Assembly (NCBI RefSeq): GCF_016428915.1
Contig: NZ_JAELTP010000008.1
Span: 29,678 to 93,677, forward strand
Origin: Pandoraea sp. ASV26
GTDB lineage: Bacteria > Pseudomonadota > Gammaproteobacteria > Burkholderiales > Burkholderiaceae
Length of the DNA: 64,000 nt
Reading direction: 5' to 3'
The notes under the pieces were generated by a model. That model did not search any database and had not been told where the DNA came from. It was given only the letters and a program-made list of their open reading frames with translations. Shown here in pieces: positions 18,579 to 31,026 of this stretch. Each line of letters begins with the position of its first letter. Within the stretch, counting starts at the first letter, position 1. A program made the translations under genes and the position numbers.

Positions 18579-19790
18579 TCAGACGGCTCCGGCGGCCGGG
18601 GGAGGCGCCTGTTTCGCGCGGCGAATGAGCACCGTGTGAAAACACCACGATAGCGCCCCGCATACGGCCATGACAGCCGCCATCGGCACGGCCGAATGGG
18701 CATGCATCAGCCCAATGGCCGCGCCTGCGCACGCTGCCGCGAGGAACTGCAACGCGCCCAGCAGGGCCGAGGCGGCGCCTGCGCGTTGATGCTGGCTGTT
18801 CAGGGCTTCCGCCACGGCATTCGGCTGCGAGAAACCGAGGCTCGTGACATAGGCGAAGAGCGGCACCATCAGGCCGATCAGGCCGCCGAGCTGGAACGCC
18901 GCCACAGCGAGCATCAACAACCCGAGAATCGCGACCAGATTGTTGGTGCGGCGCAACACATCGGCCGGACGACGGGTGCGCAACAGATGGGCGTTGATCT
19001 GTGAGCCGGCGATGATGCCGCAGGCATTCAGCCCGAACAGCCAGCCGTAATGCGCCGGGTCGACACCATACAGGTTGATGAATACGAAGGGCGAGCCCGT
19101 GATGTAGGCGAACATGCCCGCCTGCGAGACGCCGCCCGCCAGCGCATTGCCCATGAATTCGCGGTCGCGCACGAGCGCACCGTAGTTGTGCCACGCTGTC
19201 GCCATCCAGTGGCGCGCCTGCTTCGCCGCCTGACGCGTCTCCGGCAGCCAATAGACGGACATCACAAAGCACATCGCGCCGAACGCCGTCAGGCCCCAGA
19301 AAATCCAGCGCCAGCCGACGAACGTCAGCACTTGCCCGCCGATGAGCGGGGCAAGAATCGGGGCCGCGCCCATAATGAGCGTCATGCGCGAGAGCACACG
19401 CGCCACGGTGTTCGTATCGAACAGATCGCGCGCCATTGCCCGAGCGATCACGAAGCACGCGCATCCGCCGACCGCCTGGATGAAGCGGCAAACGATGAGC
19501 GTTTCGATATTGGTCGCGAGCGCACAGCCCGCCGACGCGAGCGTGTAGAGCGCCAGACCGGCGTACAGCGGGCGCTTGCGGCCGAAGCGATCGGCCAGCG
19601 GCCCATGCAGCAACTGCCCCAGCCCCAGACCGATGAAGAACGATGCCAGCGAGAATTGCGCCGCCGCGTCCGTCGTATTGAGCTCGCGCGCAATGCTCGG
19701 CAACGCAGGCAAGTACATGTCGATCGACAACGAGCCGATGGCCGACAGAATGCCGAGAACGAAAACGGTGCGGAAAGTATGAGCAGGCAT
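18579..19790 (-). CDS. Bcr/CflA-family drug efflux MFS transporter
   Basis: A proton-driven inner-membrane efflux protein of 403 residues with about 12 hydrophobic segments. It opens HTFRTVFVLGILSAIGSLSIDMYLPALPSIAREL, the hallmark start of the Bcr/CflA group. Motif A is present between TM2 and TM3 (GPLADRFGRKRPLYAG). ATG at 19788-19790. Family members export bicyclomycin, chloramphenicol or cysteine-like compounds; the substrate here is unknown. It is flanked by a terminator-like hairpin upstream and the flhDC control region downstream, so it is probably a single-gene unit. Confidence 0.92.
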   Translation of the reverse strand: MPAHTFRTVFVLGILSAIGSLSIDMYLPALPSIARELNTTDAAAQFSLASFFIGLGLGQLLHGPLADRFGRKRPLYAGLALYTLASAGCALATNIETLIVCRFIQAVGGCACFVIARAMARDLFDTNTVARVLSRMTLIMGAAPILAPLIGGQVLTFVGWRWIFWGLTAFGAMCFVMSVYWLPETRQAAKQARHWMATAWHNYGALVRDREFMGNALAGGVSQAGMFAYITGSPFVFINLYGVDPAHYGWLFGLNACGIIAGSQINAHLLRTRRPADVLRRTNNLVAILGLLMLAVAAFQLGGLIGLMVPLFAYVTSLGFSQPNAVAEALNSQHQRAGAASALLGALQFLAAACAGAAIGLMHAHSAVPMAAVMAVCGALSWCFHTVLIRRAKQAPPPAAGAV

Positions 19791-19844
19791 GGCGCAAAAC
19801 CTAGGGTAATCCCGAATGATACGGCATTGCCCCCGGTTTCGCTT

Positions 19845-19879
19845 AAAAAATAAGCAGACGCCCGCCGCCGGGGCGGGCG
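19845..19879 (-). terminator. Probable terminator after the acyl-CoA synthetase gene
   Basis: CGCCCGCC at 19859-19866 pairs with GGCGGGCG at 19872-19879. On the minus strand the stem is followed, after a few bases, by TTATTTTTT. It lies about 40 bp past the acyl-CoA synthetase stop. The T-run is slightly distant from the stem, so strength is uncertain. Confidence 0.5.
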
Positions 19880-19920
19880 CTGCGGCATCAAGCCGCTATC
19901 AAGCCGCTATCACTCGGTTA

Positions 19921-21639
19921 TCAGGCCGTCTTCTGTTCAGACAGTCCCAGCGTCTCGACCATTCGCTCGCGCATGACGAACTTCTGTACCTTGCCCGTGA
20001 TCGTCATCGGCATCTCGTCAACGAAGCGGATGTAGCGCGGAATCTTGTAGTGCGCGATCTGATCCTTGCAGAACGCGCGAATGTCGTCTTCCGTCGCGCT
20101 CTGCCCCGGCTTGAGAATGATCCAGGCGCAGACTTCCTCGCCGTACTTCGCATCGGGCACGCCGAACACCTGCACGGCCTGCACCTTCGGGTGGCGGAAC
20201 AGGAATTCCTCGATCTCGCGCGGGTAAATGTTCTCGCCGCCGCGAATGAGCATGTCCTTCACCCGGCCGACGATATTGCAATAGCCTTCCTCGTCGAGCG
20301 TGGCGAGGTCGCCGGTGTGCATCCAGCCGTCGCGGATCGCCTCGCGCGTGCGAGGCTCATCGTCCCAATACCCCTGCATCACCGAGTAACCCTTGGTGCA
20401 TAGCTCGCCCTTCTCACCGACCGGCACGATCTCCCCGGCCGCGTCGACGAGCTTCACTTCGAGGTGCGGTTGCACGCGTCCCACGGTGCTCACGCGCTTC
20501 TCGAGCGGATCGGTCGTCGTGGTCTGGAACGACACCGGACTCGTCTCCGTCATGCCGTAGGCGATCGTCACCTCGCTCATGTGCATTTCGCTGATGACGC
20601 GCTTCATGGTCTCGATGGGACACGGCGAGCCCGCCATGATCCCCGTGCGCAGCGTATCGAATTGATAGTTGGCGAACTCGGGATGGTCCAGTTGCGCGAT
20701 GAACATCGTCGGCACGCCGTGCAAGGCCGTGCAGCGCTCTTCGGACACAGCGGCCATGGTGGCCTTCGGGTCGAACGCCTCGCCCGGAAACACCATCGTC
20801 GCGCCGGTCGACACGCAGGCCAGCACCGCCAGCACCATGCCGAAGCAGTGATAGAACGGCACGGGAATGCACAGGCTGTCGTGCTCGGAGAAGCGCATCG
20901 CCATGGCGATGTAGCGGCCGTTATTGACGATGTTGTGGTGCGTGAGCGTGGCGCCCTTCGGATTGCCGGTCGTGCCGCTCGTGAACTGGATGTTGATCGG
21001 CTCGAAGCAATCGAGGCCATCGGAGATCTCGCGCAGCTTGACCAGATCCGCGTCGGCACCGAGCGTGACCACGTCGCTGAAATTCATCATGCCGGCGCTA
21101 ACGCCCGTGCCCATGCGAATGACGGTCTGCAACGCCGGCAGCTTCTCCGACTTCAGTTGACCGGGGGCGCACACGGCCAGCTCGGGGGCGAGCACGTTCA
21201 GCATCTCGAGGTAGCGCGACGTCTTGAACGACTCTGCGGTCACGAGCGCCTTGCAGCCGACCTTGTTGAGCGCGTATTCGAGTTCGGCGAGCCGGTACGC
21301 CGGATTGATGTTCACGAGAATCAGGCCGACACGCGCCGTCGCGAATTGCGTGACCAGCCATTCGACGCGATTCGGCGACCAGATGCCAACGCGATCGCCC
21401 TTCTTCAGCCCCAACGCCATCAGTCCGGCGGCAAAGGTGTCCACGTGCGCGATGAACTCGCGCCACGTCCAGTCCACGCCCTGCTCGCGAAACACCACGG
21501 CCTGCCGCTCGGGAAACTTCGCCGCCGTCTCGGCGAGCAGACCGAACACCGTCAACGTTGAAAGCGGTACGGTGGTATCCCCCTTCACGTACGACAATCC
21601 ATTACGAGGTACAACGCCCGCACCTTCCCGGCTTTCCAT
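19921..21639 (-). CDS. Fatty-acyl-CoA synthetase, AMP-binding family
   Basis: This enzyme activates a carboxylic (probably fatty) acid to its CoA thioester through an acyl-adenylate. The 572-residue protein has the ATP-binding P-loop-like motif ([12 protein letters not shown]), YGMTETSP, the [12 protein letters not shown] hinge region, [21 protein letters not shown], and the C-terminal catalytic Lys in [11 protein letters not shown] at 21637-21639 has AGGAGA 7 nt upstream. A 14-bp palindrome about 140 bp upstream of the start may be its operator. Chain-length preference cannot be read from the sequence. Confidence 0.93.
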   Translation of the reverse strand: MESREGAGVVPRNGLSYVKGDTTVPLSTLTVFGLLAETAAKFPERQAVVFREQGVDWTWREFIAHVDTFAAGLMALGLKKGDRVGIWSPNRVEWLVTQFATARVGLILVNINPAYRLAELEYALNKVGCKALVTAESFKTSRYLEMLNVLAPELAVCAPGQLKSEKLPALQTVIRMGTGVSAGMMNFSDVVTLGADADLVKLREISDGLDCFEPINIQFTSGTTGNPKGATLTHHNIVNNGRYIAMAMRFSEHDSLCIPVPFYHCFGMVLAVLACVSTGATMVFPGEAFDPKATMAAVSEERCTALHGVPTMFIAQLDHPEFANYQFDTLRTGIMAGSPCPIETMKRVISEMHMSEVTIAYGMTETSPVSFQTTTTDPLEKRVSTVGRVQPHLEVKLVDAAGEIVPVGEKGELCTKGYSVMQGYWDDEPRTREAIRDGWMHTGDLATLDEEGYCNIVGRVKDMLIRGGENIYPREIEEFLFRHPKVQAVQVFGVPDAKYGEEVCAWIILKPGQSATEDDIRAFCKDQIAHYKIPRYIRFVDEMPMTITGKVQKFVMRERMVETLGLSEQKTA

Positions 21640-21776
21640 GCTTTTGTCTCCTGAAGCTATGCTGAAATGGCGAAATGCGCTCGCGCGGCACTAGCAAACG
21701 AATGGCTCGCCTGTCGTTGCATCGAACGATGGCGGGCTTCTCTTCATAACAATAGCGCGTCACATAGATTTGACGT

Positions 21777-21790
21777 TTACGTTAACGTAA
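21777..21790. promoter_or_regulatory. Perfect 14-bp palindrome, candidate LiuR/fatty-acid regulator site
   Basis: TTACGTTAACGTAA at 21777-21790 is a perfect palindrome about 140 bp upstream of the acyl-CoA synthetase start. Palindromes of this kind are described for MerR-family regulators of branched-chain amino acid and fatty acid catabolism (LiuR) in proteobacteria. The link to LiuR is inference; no liuR gene lies in the window. Otherwise 21640-22042 holds only this site and the atp terminator. Confidence 0.5.
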
Positions 21791-21900
21791 TCTGCGTGCC
21801 GGAACGAGTGGGGATGGCCCTGAGTCGGGCGTGCCATGGGCTTGCGTGAAGCGCCGGCGATCCGCGATCCATGATCCGCGCGATGCCGACTTCATCGGGC

Positions 21901-21940
21901 AAAACAAAAGCCCCACACACTTGCATGTATGGGGCTTTCT
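21901..21940 (-). terminator. Rho-independent terminator of the atp operon
   Basis: AAAGCCCCA at 21907-21915 and TGGGGCTTT at 21930-21938 form a 9-bp stem. On the minus strand it is followed by TTTTGTTTTG. It lies about 105 bp after the atpC stop and is the natural end of the ATP synthase transcript. The stem is symmetrical enough to act for plus-strand transcripts too. Confidence 0.88.
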
Positions 21941-22042
21941 GCCGGGGTAAGGCGACGTACGTCACGCTGACGAACGCCGCAGCACCACGGCTGGCAGTGC
22001 GTGCTGCACCGGCGAAAACGCCGTCGCAACCGCCTTGCCGGT

Positions 22043-22459
22043 TTACTTCACCTTGCGGAACTTCTGGATCGCAGCGAGTTGAGCGATGGCTTCGGCCAGT
22101 TCGGCCTGGGCAGTCGCGTACTCGATGTTCGAATCCTTGTTCGTCAGCGCTTCTTCCGCGCGGCGCTTGGCATCGGCAGCCTTCGCCTCGTCCAGATCCT
22201 TGCCGCGAATGGCGGTGTCGGCGAGCACGGTCACCGTGTCCGGTTGCACTTCGAGAATGCCGCCGGCCACGAAGACGAAGTCCTCGTTACCTGCTTCGTC
22301 CTCGATACGCACCGCACCCGGCTTGATGCGCGTGATCAGCGGCGTGTGGCCGGGCAGAATGCCCAGTTCGCCGGCTTCACCCGGCAGTGCCACAAAGCGC
22401 GCCTTACCCGAGAAGATCTGCTCTTCCGCGCTGACGACGTCTACGTGAATGGTTGCCAT
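22043..22459 (-). CDS. atpC: ATP synthase F1 epsilon subunit
   Basis: Epsilon is the small rotor subunit that couples and auto-inhibits F1. The 138-residue protein has the beta-sandwich domain ([48 protein letters not shown]) and a C-terminal helical pair ending [14 protein letters not shown] at 22457-22459 is preceded by GGGAGCG. Last gene of the atp operon, 147 bp after atpD and followed by the terminator at 21901-21940. Confidence 0.97.
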   Translation of the reverse strand: MATIHVDVVSAEEQIFSGKARFVALPGEAGELGILPGHTPLITRIKPGAVRIEDEAGNEDFVFVAGGILEVQPDTVTVLADTAIRGKDLDEAKAADAKRRAEEALTNKDSNIEYATAQAELAEAIAQLAAIQKFRKVK

Positions 22460-22606
22460 AATCGCTCCCGTTGAGTGTGATGAAGCGGCAGGCGCGCCAG
22501 TCCGGACGCTGCCGTCCTCGCTCCGCTACCCCGCCCCGCAACAGTCACCTGCCGGCGTGCGGTGGCGTCTCTCGCGAGACTCCGCCGTCGCCCGGCACTC
22601 AACCGT

Positions 22607-24016
<1,410 letters not shown>

Positions 24017-24059
24017 TCAAATTCATTTCGCCTTGCGGCGCATCGGCCCGTGCCACCGC

Positions 24060-24947
24060 TTACACCGCGGCGGCGCCACCCACGATTTCGGACAGTTCCT
24101 TCGTAATCGCTGCTTGACGGCCCTTGTTGTAGACCATCTGCAATTCACCGATCACGGTCTTCGCGTTGTCCGACGCGGCCTTCATGGCCACCATGCGGGC
24201 AGACTGTTCCGACGCCATGTTCTCTGCGACTGCCTGATACACGACAGCTTCGACGTAACGCACCAGCAGGGCATCGACGACCGTCTTCGCATCCGGTTCG
24301 TAGATGTAATCCCACGAATGCTGTGCCGGCACTGCGCTCGCTTCTTCCGACTGGCCCTCGAGCTTCTCGGGCAGCGGCAGCAGTTGTTCGACCACAGCTT
24401 CCTGCTTCATCGTGTTGATGAAGCGGTTGTAGGCCAGGTACACGGCGTCGAGCTTGCCTTCGGCGTACGCGTCGAGTTGCACCTTCACGGCACCGATCAG
24501 CTTGTCCAGATGCGGCGTGTCGCCCAGTTGCACGACGTGCGAAACCACCTTCGCGCCGATACGGTTCAGGAAACCGAAGCCCTTGCCGCCGATGGCGGTC
24601 GCCTCGATCGTCAGACCCTGCGCTTCGACGGCCTTCAGCTTGTTCACCACAGCACGCAGCACGTTGGTGTTCAAACCGCCGCACAGGCCCTTGTCCGTCG
24701 TGACCACGATGATGCCGGCGGCTTTCGCGTCGGCATGCTTCACCATGAACGGGTGGTGGTATTCCGGATTCGCCTGGCCCATATGCGCGGCGATCTGGCG
24801 CACCTTGTCAGCGTACGGCCGGGCATGACGCATGCGTTCCTGCGCCTTGCGCATCTTCGACGCGGCCACCATTTCCATGGCCTTGGTGATCTTGCGCGTG
24901 TTTTGCACGCTCTTGATCTTGCCGCGAATTTCCTTCATTCCAGCCAT
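24060..24947 (-). CDS. atpG: ATP synthase F1 gamma subunit
   Basis: Gamma is the central rotor shaft of F1. The 295-residue protein begins [36 protein letters not shown], the conserved N-terminal helix, and ends with [23 protein letters not shown], the conserved C-terminal helix. ATG at 24945-24947 has AAGGAGTAAG upstream. It sits between atpA and atpD as usual. Confidence 0.98.
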   Translation of the reverse strand: MAGMKEIRGKIKSVQNTRKITKAMEMVAASKMRKAQERMRHARPYADKVRQIAAHMGQANPEYHHPFMVKHADAKAAGIIVVTTDKGLCGGLNTNVLRAVVNKLKAVEAQGLTIEATAIGGKGFGFLNRIGAKVVSHVVQLGDTPHLDKLIGAVKVQLDAYAEGKLDAVYLAYNRFINTMKQEAVVEQLLPLPEKLEGQSEEASAVPAQHSWDYIYEPDAKTVVDALLVRYVEAVVYQAVAENMASEQSARMVAMKAASDNAKTVIGELQMVYNKGRQAAITKELSEIVGGAAAV

Positions 24948-25035
24948 TGCTTACTCCTTGTCTCGGCGCGACATCCGCTCTTGCCTGAACATCGCGCCTT
25001 CCCGGGTCCGTTGAATAGTTACCGATTCAACCGGA

Positions 25036-26577
25036 TTAGTAAGCGCCGGTCTTCTTGAAGTCCTTGAGCACAGCGTGCAGGGCGGCTTCGTCGTCCTTCG
25101 AGAGATCTTTGGTCTCTTCGATACGGCCGATGAGCGCGCCGTGGCTGGTCTTCAGAACTTCGCGCAGACCCTTCTCGAACGGCAGCACCTGAGCGATTTC
25201 GAGATCGTCCAGATAGCCGTTGTTGGCGGCGAACAGCGACACGGCCAGTTCCCACACTTGCAGCGGCTGGTACTGCGGCTGCTTGAGCAGTTCCGTCACG
25301 CGGCGACCGCGCTCGAGCTGCTTGCGGGTGGCTTCGTCCAGGTCCGAGGCGAACTGCGCGAACGCAGCCAGCTCACGATACTGTGCGAGGTCGGTACGGA
25401 TACCGCCCGACAGCTTCTTGATGACCTTGGTCTGTGCTGCACCACCAACGCGCGACACCGAGATACCGGCGTTGATTGCCGGACGGATACCTGCGTTGAA
25501 CAGATCGGTTTCCAGGAAGATCTGGCCGTCGGTAATCGAGATCACGTTCGTCGGAACGAAGGCGGTCACGTCACCGGCTTGCGTTTCAATGATCGGCAGT
25601 GCCGTCAGCGAACCGCTCTGGCCCTTCACGGCGCCATTGGTGAACTTCTCGACGTACTCTTCCGAGACGCGAGCGGCACGCTCGAGCAAACGCGAGTGCA
25701 GATAGAACACGTCACCCGGGTAAGCTTCACGGCCCGGCGGGCGGCGCAGCAGCAGCGAGATCTGACGGTAGGCCCAGGCTTGCTTGGTCAAGTCGTCATA
25801 AATGATCAGCGCGTCTTCGCCGCGGTCGCGGAAGTATTCGCCCATCGTGCAACCGGCGTACGGTGCGATGAACTGCATGGCCGCCGAGTCCGAAGCCGTG
25901 GCGGTCACGATGATCGTGTATTCCATCGCGCCATGCTCTTCGAGCTTGCGCACCACGTTCATGATCGACGAGGCCTTCTGACCGATCGCGACGTACACGC
26001 AGGTCACGCCCTTGCCCTTCTGCGAGATGATCGTGTCGATGGCCACAGCGGTCTTACCCGTCTGACGGTCACCAATGATCAGCTCACGCTGGCCACGGCC
26101 GATCGGCACCATGGCGTCGATAGCCTTGGTACCCGTTTGCAGCGGCTGCGACACCGACTTACGCCAAATCACGCCCGGGGCGATCTTTTCGATGGCGTCG
26201 GTTTGCTTGGCGTTGATCGGGCCCTTGCCGTCGATCGGCACGCCCAGCGCGTCAACGACGCGGCCTTTCAGTTCCGGGCCGACCGGCACTTCCAGAATGC
26301 GGCCCGTGCACTTGACGGTGTCGCCTTCCGAGATGTGCTCGTACTCGCCCAGAATCACGGCGCCGACGGAGTCGCGCTCGAGGTTCAGTGCCAGACCGAA
26401 CGTATTGCCCGGGAATTCCAGCATTTCGCCCTGCATCACGTCCGACAGGCCATGGATACGGCAGATACCGTCGGTCACCGAAATCACGGTGCCTTCGTTA
26501 CGGACTTCGGCGCCGCTCTCGAGACCTTGAATCCGGCTCTTGATCAGTTCGCTGATTTCAGAGGGATTGAGTTGCAT
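25036..26577 (-). CDS. atpA: ATP synthase F1 alpha subunit
   Basis: Alpha forms the non-catalytic nucleotide sites of F1. The 513-residue protein begins [20 protein letters not shown] and has the P-loop [40 protein letters not shown] and the [19 protein letters not shown] segment, all in order. ATG at 26575-26577 has AGGAGCAC upstream. No unusual features. Confidence 0.98.
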   Translation of the reverse strand: MQLNPSEISELIKSRIQGLESGAEVRNEGTVISVTDGICRIHGLSDVMQGEMLEFPGNTFGLALNLERDSVGAVILGEYEHISEGDTVKCTGRILEVPVGPELKGRVVDALGVPIDGKGPINAKQTDAIEKIAPGVIWRKSVSQPLQTGTKAIDAMVPIGRGQRELIIGDRQTGKTAVAIDTIISQKGKGVTCVYVAIGQKASSIMNVVRKLEEHGAMEYTIIVTATASDSAAMQFIAPYAGCTMGEYFRDRGEDALIIYDDLTKQAWAYRQISLLLRRPPGREAYPGDVFYLHSRLLERAARVSEEYVEKFTNGAVKGQSGSLTALPIIETQAGDVTAFVPTNVISITDGQIFLETDLFNAGIRPAINAGISVSRVGGAAQTKVIKKLSGGIRTDLAQYRELAAFAQFASDLDEATRKQLERGRRVTELLKQPQYQPLQVWELAVSLFAANNGYLDDLEIAQVLPFEKGLREVLKTSHGALIGRIEETKDLSKDDEAALHAVLKDFKKTGAY

Positions 26578-26627
26578 ATGTGCTCCTGATATTCAATTCT
26601 TGCCGTCGCAGGTGTATCGCGCCGGGC

Positions 26628-27158
26628 TCAGACCGTCAGCGACGTCCGCATAGCCGCCAGGCGGGCGCGCACCGAAGTGTCCAGCACCTCGTCGCCAACC
26701 ACCACACGCACGCCACCGATGAGCGACGGTTCTACCGTCACGCTCGGATTGAGCTTGCGACCGAACTTGTGCTCGAGGCCCTTGACCAGCGAGGTCAGTT
26801 GCTCACCTTCGAGCGGGAAGGCGCTTTCGATCATGGCATCCGCCGAACCGGCGGCAGTGTTCTTCAACACTTCGAACTGGGCGGCGATTTCCGGCATGGC
26901 AGCCAGACGGCCGTTGTCGACCACTGCGGCGACGAAGTTGCGCACTTCGGCGTCGGTCGATTTCACGGCTGCGGTCAGCACGTCGACGACTTGCGCCGGC
27001 GTGACTTTCGGATCGTCGGCCAGATTGGCCACTACGGGCAGCGCTGCCACTTGCGCCAGTTCGCGCACCAGCTCCGACCAGCGATTCAGGTCGCCGGACT
27101 TGGCCACGCGGAACAACGCCTCGGCATACGGACGAGCGATGGTTGCGAGTTCGGCCAT
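26628..27158 (-). CDS. atpH: ATP synthase F1 delta subunit
   Basis: Delta links the F1 head to the peripheral stalk. The 176-residue protein begins [24 protein letters not shown], the conserved start of the family, and contains the C-terminal motif [30 protein letters not shown]. It lies 2 bp after atpF, indicating translational coupling. Confidence 0.97.
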   Translation of the reverse strand: MAELATIARPYAEALFRVAKSGDLNRWSELVRELAQVAALPVVANLADDPKVTPAQVVDVLTAAVKSTDAEVRNFVAAVVDNGRLAAMPEIAAQFEVLKNTAAGSADAMIESAFPLEGEQLTSLVKGLEHKFGRKLNPSVTVEPSLIGGVRVVVGDEVLDTSVRARLAAMRTSLTV

Positions 27159-27160
27159 GA

Positions 27161-27631
27161 TCAGAGCTCTGCCTTGAGTTGGTTCAGCAGGTCGGCGTGA
27201 GCCTTGGCGTCAACTTCACGCTTCAGGATCTGCTCGGCGCCCTTGACAGCCAGAACGGCAACGTCTTCGCGCAGCGATTCACGGACCTTGACGGCCTGGT
27301 TCTCGGCTTCGGCCTTGGCGTTGGCGATGATACGGGCGGCTTCGGCTTGCGCCTGGGCCTTGATCTCTTCGGCCACGGCCAGTGCGCGCTTCTCGGCGTC
27401 GGCAATACGCTTCGCGCCTTCGTCGCGAGCTTCCGCGAGGGCTTGCGTGGAGCGCTTGTTGGCGGCGTCGAGTTCAGCCTTGCCCTTATCGGCAGCAGCC
27501 AGACCGTCAGCGATTTTCTTCGCGCGTTCGTCGATAGCCTTGATCAGCGGCGGCCACACGAACTTCATCGTGAACCATGCCAGGATCAGAAACACGACGG
27601 TTTGCGCGAACAGAGTTGCGTTGATGTTCAC
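27161..27631 (-). CDS. atpF: ATP synthase Fo b subunit
   Basis: The b subunit forms the peripheral stalk. The 156-residue protein has one N-terminal membrane helix ([24 protein letters not shown]) followed by a long charged Ala/Glu/Lys-rich coiled coil to the end. Start ATG ([12 protein letters not shown]). It is preceded by a 125-bp gap after atpE, a normal arrangement in this group. Confidence 0.98.
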   Translation of the reverse strand: MNINATLFAQTVVFLILAWFTMKFVWPPLIKAIDERAKKIADGLAAADKGKAELDAANKRSTQALAEARDEGAKRIADAEKRALAVAEEIKAQAQAEAARIIANAKAEAENQAVKVRESLREDVAVLAVKGAEQILKREVDAKAHADLLNQLKAEL

Positions 27632-27756
27632 GGTGTTTCCTTTCGGTGATGCGAGTCGATTGGCAAAACAGCGCGCCCCATTGTGCCTGCTGGCTTGGGC
27701 GCGCCGTTCATGTCCAGTTGGCCGCGCGGATCAATGCGCGACCGGCCGAAAGTAAC

Positions 27757-28038
<282 letters not shown>

Positions 28039-28108
28039 TTAGAGACTTTGAAACTTAAATTTAAAAACTGAAAAACCGGGAAACCCTGAACTACTCCGCA
28101 ACAACCGA

Positions 28109-28957
28109 TCAGTGATGGTCGTGCGCCTGACCGATATACACCAGCGTAAGCATCATCATGATGAACGCCTGGAGCAACACGATCAGGATGTGGAAAATCG
28201 CCCATGCGGTGCCGGCGATGATATGACCGACAAAACCCAGCACCGACGCATCTGCGCCAAAGCTCCAGATACCGCCCAGCAGAGCGATCAGCAGGAACAC
28301 CAGTTCGCCGGCGTACATATTGCCGAACAGTCGCATACCGAGCGACACGGTCTTGGCACAGAATTCGATGAGGTTGAGCAGCAGGTTCGGAATCCACAGC
28401 AGGAAGTGGTTACCGAACGGTGCGGTGAACAGCTCGTGCATGAAACCGCCTGCGCCCTTGATCTTGAAGCTGTAGTACAGCATCAGGATGAGCACGCCGA
28501 AAGCGATACCGAGCGTGCCGTTCAGATCGGCCGTCGGCACAATACGATGGTGCGTGATGATCGAACCCAGACCGACCCACTCGATCACCTTCGACGGCAG
28601 ATCGACCGGCAGCAAGTCCAGCGAGTTCATGAGCGCGACCCAGACAAACACGGTCAACGCGAGGGGAGCGATAAAGGCACGATTGCCGTGCACGATGCTC
28701 TTCGATTGGTCTTCCACCATCTCGACGAGCATTTCCACTGCCGCCTGGAAACGGCCCGGAACGCCCGAGGTGGCTTTACGGGCAGCCATCCACAGCACGA
28801 AGCAGCCCAGAACGCCCATCGCGATCGACCAGAACATCGTGTCCCAGTTGATGATCGAGAAATCGACAATGCTGGTCTGCGTCGAACTCGCGAGATTTTG
28901 CAGGTGGTGCGAAATGTACTCCGACGGGTTCGGAGCGTGGCCGGCTTCTACTGACAT
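28109..28957 (-). CDS. atpB: ATP synthase Fo a subunit
   Basis: The a subunit provides the proton half-channels. ATG at 28955-28957 is preferred ([22 protein letters not shown]), giving 282 residues; an upstream in-frame ATG would add a short hydrophobic tail. Several membrane segments are present, and the essential Arg lies in [17 protein letters not shown]. The C-terminus ends IGQAHDHH. Second gene of the operon, between atpI and atpE. Confidence 0.97.
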   Translation of the reverse strand: MSVEAGHAPNPSEYISHHLQNLASSTQTSIVDFSIINWDTMFWSIAMGVLGCFVLWMAARKATSGVPGRFQAAVEMLVEMVEDQSKSIVHGNRAFIAPLALTVFVWVALMNSLDLLPVDLPSKVIEWVGLGSIITHHRIVPTADLNGTLGIAFGVLILMLYYSFKIKGAGGFMHELFTAPFGNHFLLWIPNLLLNLIEFCAKTVSLGMRLFGNMYAGELVFLLIALLGGIWSFGADASVLGFVGHIIAGTAWAIFHILIVLLQAFIMMMLTLVYIGQAHDHH

Positions 28958-29027
28958 AGCGATCAAACACCCAATTATGAAAATCCGCACACGGTAGCGT
29001 GACGACGCGTGAGCGGCTTTCTCACCG

Positions 29028-29531
29028 CTACTTCAGTACCATCGCAAGCCAATAGGCTTTCAGCGTCAGTACGAAGGTGACGAGGAACGCTACCCAGTGA
29101 ACTCCCGGATAACCGAACGCTACCGCCACCAACAATGCAATCGTCGTGACTACCTTGACCGCTTCTCCCATCACCAACGAACTGACGGAGAGGCGATCAC
29201 CTGACATCCTTAACCGCAGCGCAAACAATGCGCCCGGTATCCAACCGATCATGCCGCCCAGCCATGCGGACACCGCCGCGTCTCGTGGCGATGCCGAGAG
29301 TAACCACCAGGCCAATGTCGCTACCAGCGACAGCAGTACCTGGGCTCCCACCACCCTGAATGGAGTCACACGGGATGCGCGCCCCACATCGGGACCGAAC
29401 AGGCGCTCGGCCTGCGCACGCGTGAACGGAACGATGGTTTCTTGCTCCTGCTCGTCGTCCCAAACCTCTGATGTTGCACGTGCCGGCGCTTGCGGTTTCG
29501 GTTCCAAGTCCGACCGGTTCTCTACGGTCAT
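29028..29531 (-). CDS. atpI: ATP synthase accessory protein AtpI
   Basis: AtpI is a small membrane protein reported to help c-ring assembly. ATG at 29529-29531 with GGGGAGG 7 nt upstream gives 167 residues. An acidic/polar N-terminal segment of about 60 residues is followed by about four hydrophobic segments ([19 protein letters not shown] … [24 protein letters not shown]). It is the first gene of the atp operon. The identification rests on position and membrane layout, because AtpI sequences are poorly conserved. Confidence 0.9.
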   Translation of the reverse strand: MTVENRSDLEPKPQAPARATSEVWDDEQEQETIVPFTRAQAERLFGPDVGRASRVTPFRVVGAQVLLSLVATLAWWLLSASPRDAAVSAWLGGMIGWIPGALFALRLRMSGDRLSVSSLVMGEAVKVVTTIALLVAVAFGYPGVHWVAFLVTFVLTLKAYWLAMVLK

Positions 29532-29595
29532 CTCGTTGCCTCCCCGCCCGACTCGTGCAAAACGAATGGGCTCTTCAAGCAGATAAATCCGCGAG

Positions 29596-29625
29596 ATTTT
29601 ACGGGACATTACGAACCCCAGTCAA
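29596..29625 (-). promoter_or_regulatory. Sigma70-type promoter of the atp operon
   Basis: On the minus strand TTGACT (29620-29625) is followed after 18 bp by TAAAAT (29596-29601), about 65 bp upstream of the atpI start. Both hexamers are close to consensus. Nothing else is recognised in 29532-29775. Confidence 0.75.
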
Positions 29626-29775
29626 TCGAAACGCGCAACAAATTCGCCGAAATTGTGCAGTGCATGCTTCGATTTGGCGCCAACTCTCACGGAGCGCGAT
29701 TTTCCTCATGGTGCAGCGCGGCATTCCTGATGGCCGCTGCACGATCCCTGCACCTTGACGGGGTTCGGTGCGAGA

Positions 29776-31002
29776 TCATACCCATTTCAGGGCCAGAAAC
29801 CCAAGGAAAAGTGCCACCAGATAAAACGGGATGGAAAGCCAATGAAAGTGCCACCAGATTTTTTTCGAATCCGCCATGCGCAATGCGATCAGGTTAGCCA
29901 ACGAACCGATCGCCAGACCGAAGCCGCCAACGGCCACGCCATGCGCGAGAGCCGGCCAGTTGTGACTGTACTCGGCGAGCAGGATCGCAGCAGGCACGTT
30001 GCTGATGAATTGGGAGAGTACCGCCGCGCCGGCATAGGACATTCCTGTGCCGGAGAAATCCACGTGCCCCAGGATGGCGCGCACTTCCGGTAATCCGGCC
30101 ACGCCGCGCAGCACGACGAACATCAGCACGAAAATCGCCAGCAGCAGCCAGTCGATGCCGAACACCGCATTGCGACGTGCCGCCAGCAGCACCACCGCCA
30201 CGCCTGCGCAAGCCCACCCGGCATACCCATGGTCTGCCAGCACCACGAAGCCGACGAACAGCGCCAGGGCGATCCACAGCAGGCTCCACCGCACCTCATG
30301 TCGCGGACCGCGTCGCTGAAAATGCAAAACGCGCGAATCGAACGCGAGCGCGCACGTCACGAGCAACACGGCCATGAGCGCGAGCGTGAGCGGCGTCATC
30401 ATGACCACGAATGCGCCGAAGCCCATGCCGCTGCGCTGCCAGAGAAAGAGGTTTTGCGGATTGCCCAGCGGCGTGAGACTCGAGCCGGCATTCACCGCCA
30501 GCGCGAGGAAGATGATCAGCCGCTCGATTCTCACGGGCGCGATCCGGGCCAGCGACTGCGCGAGCGGCACGACAGCAAAGAGGGCGACGTCGTTGGTCAG
30601 CAGCGTGGAGAGCACGGCGGCGAACGTCACCATCAGCAACGCGAGACGCCGCTCGGTGCGAAACGAGCGCAGCAACCGCTGGGCGAGCCAATCGAGAAAC
30701 CCGCTCTGATCGATGGCGCGCGTGAGCATCAACAATCCTGCGAGCGTGAGGATCGTGTGTTGATCGATGCGCGTGAAGAGCTCACCCACGCTCGCGGGTC
30801 GAACGACCTGGAGGATGACGAAGCCGGCGAGCAGAATGAGCAATACGCTGTCGCTGCGCACACGCGCGTAAGTCGCACGCAGGACGCGCAGGACGCGTGA
30901 CATTGCCGTGTCCTGCGACGATGCGCTCGCACGGGTGCCGTCCGGCGCCTGCGGCGCCGTTGGCTTTGCCTGTCCTGCCGGCTTGCCGGCGGGTTCGCTC
31001 AC
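29776..31002 (-). CDS. Ion-transporter-superfamily permease (ArsB/NhaD/SLC13-like)
   Basis: A 408-residue membrane protein with about ten hydrophobic segments and the superfamily signatures LLTNDVALFAVVPLA and NAGSSLTPLGNPQNLFLW, the latter typical of ArsB/NhaD/citrate-type permeases. It may move arsenite, dicarboxylates or sodium/protons; the substrate cannot be told. The GTG at 31000-31002 gives a Pro/Ala/Ser-rich cytoplasmic N-terminus. An ATG at 30901-30903 with AGGA 7 nt upstream (375 residues) is a good alternative. It lies 24 bp after parB and may be read from the same transcript. Confidence 0.85.
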   Translation of the reverse strand: MSEPAGKPAGQAKPTAPQAPDGTRASASSQDTAMSRVLRVLRATYARVRSDSVLLILLAGFVILQVVRPASVGELFTRIDQHTILTLAGLLMLTRAIDQSGFLDWLAQRLLRSFRTERRLALLMVTFAAVLSTLLTNDVALFAVVPLAQSLARIAPVRIERLIIFLALAVNAGSSLTPLGNPQNLFLWQRSGMGFGAFVVMMTPLTLALMAVLLVTCALAFDSRVLHFQRRGPRHEVRWSLLWIALALFVGFVVLADHGYAGWACAGVAVVLLAARRNAVFGIDWLLLAIFVLMFVVLRGVAGLPEVRAILGHVDFSGTGMSYAGAAVLSQFISNVPAAILLAEYSHNWPALAHGVAVGGFGLAIGSLANLIALRMADSKKIWWHFHWLSIPFYLVALFLGFLALKWV

Positions 31003-31026
31003 GGGGAGATACTCAGGATACCGAAA

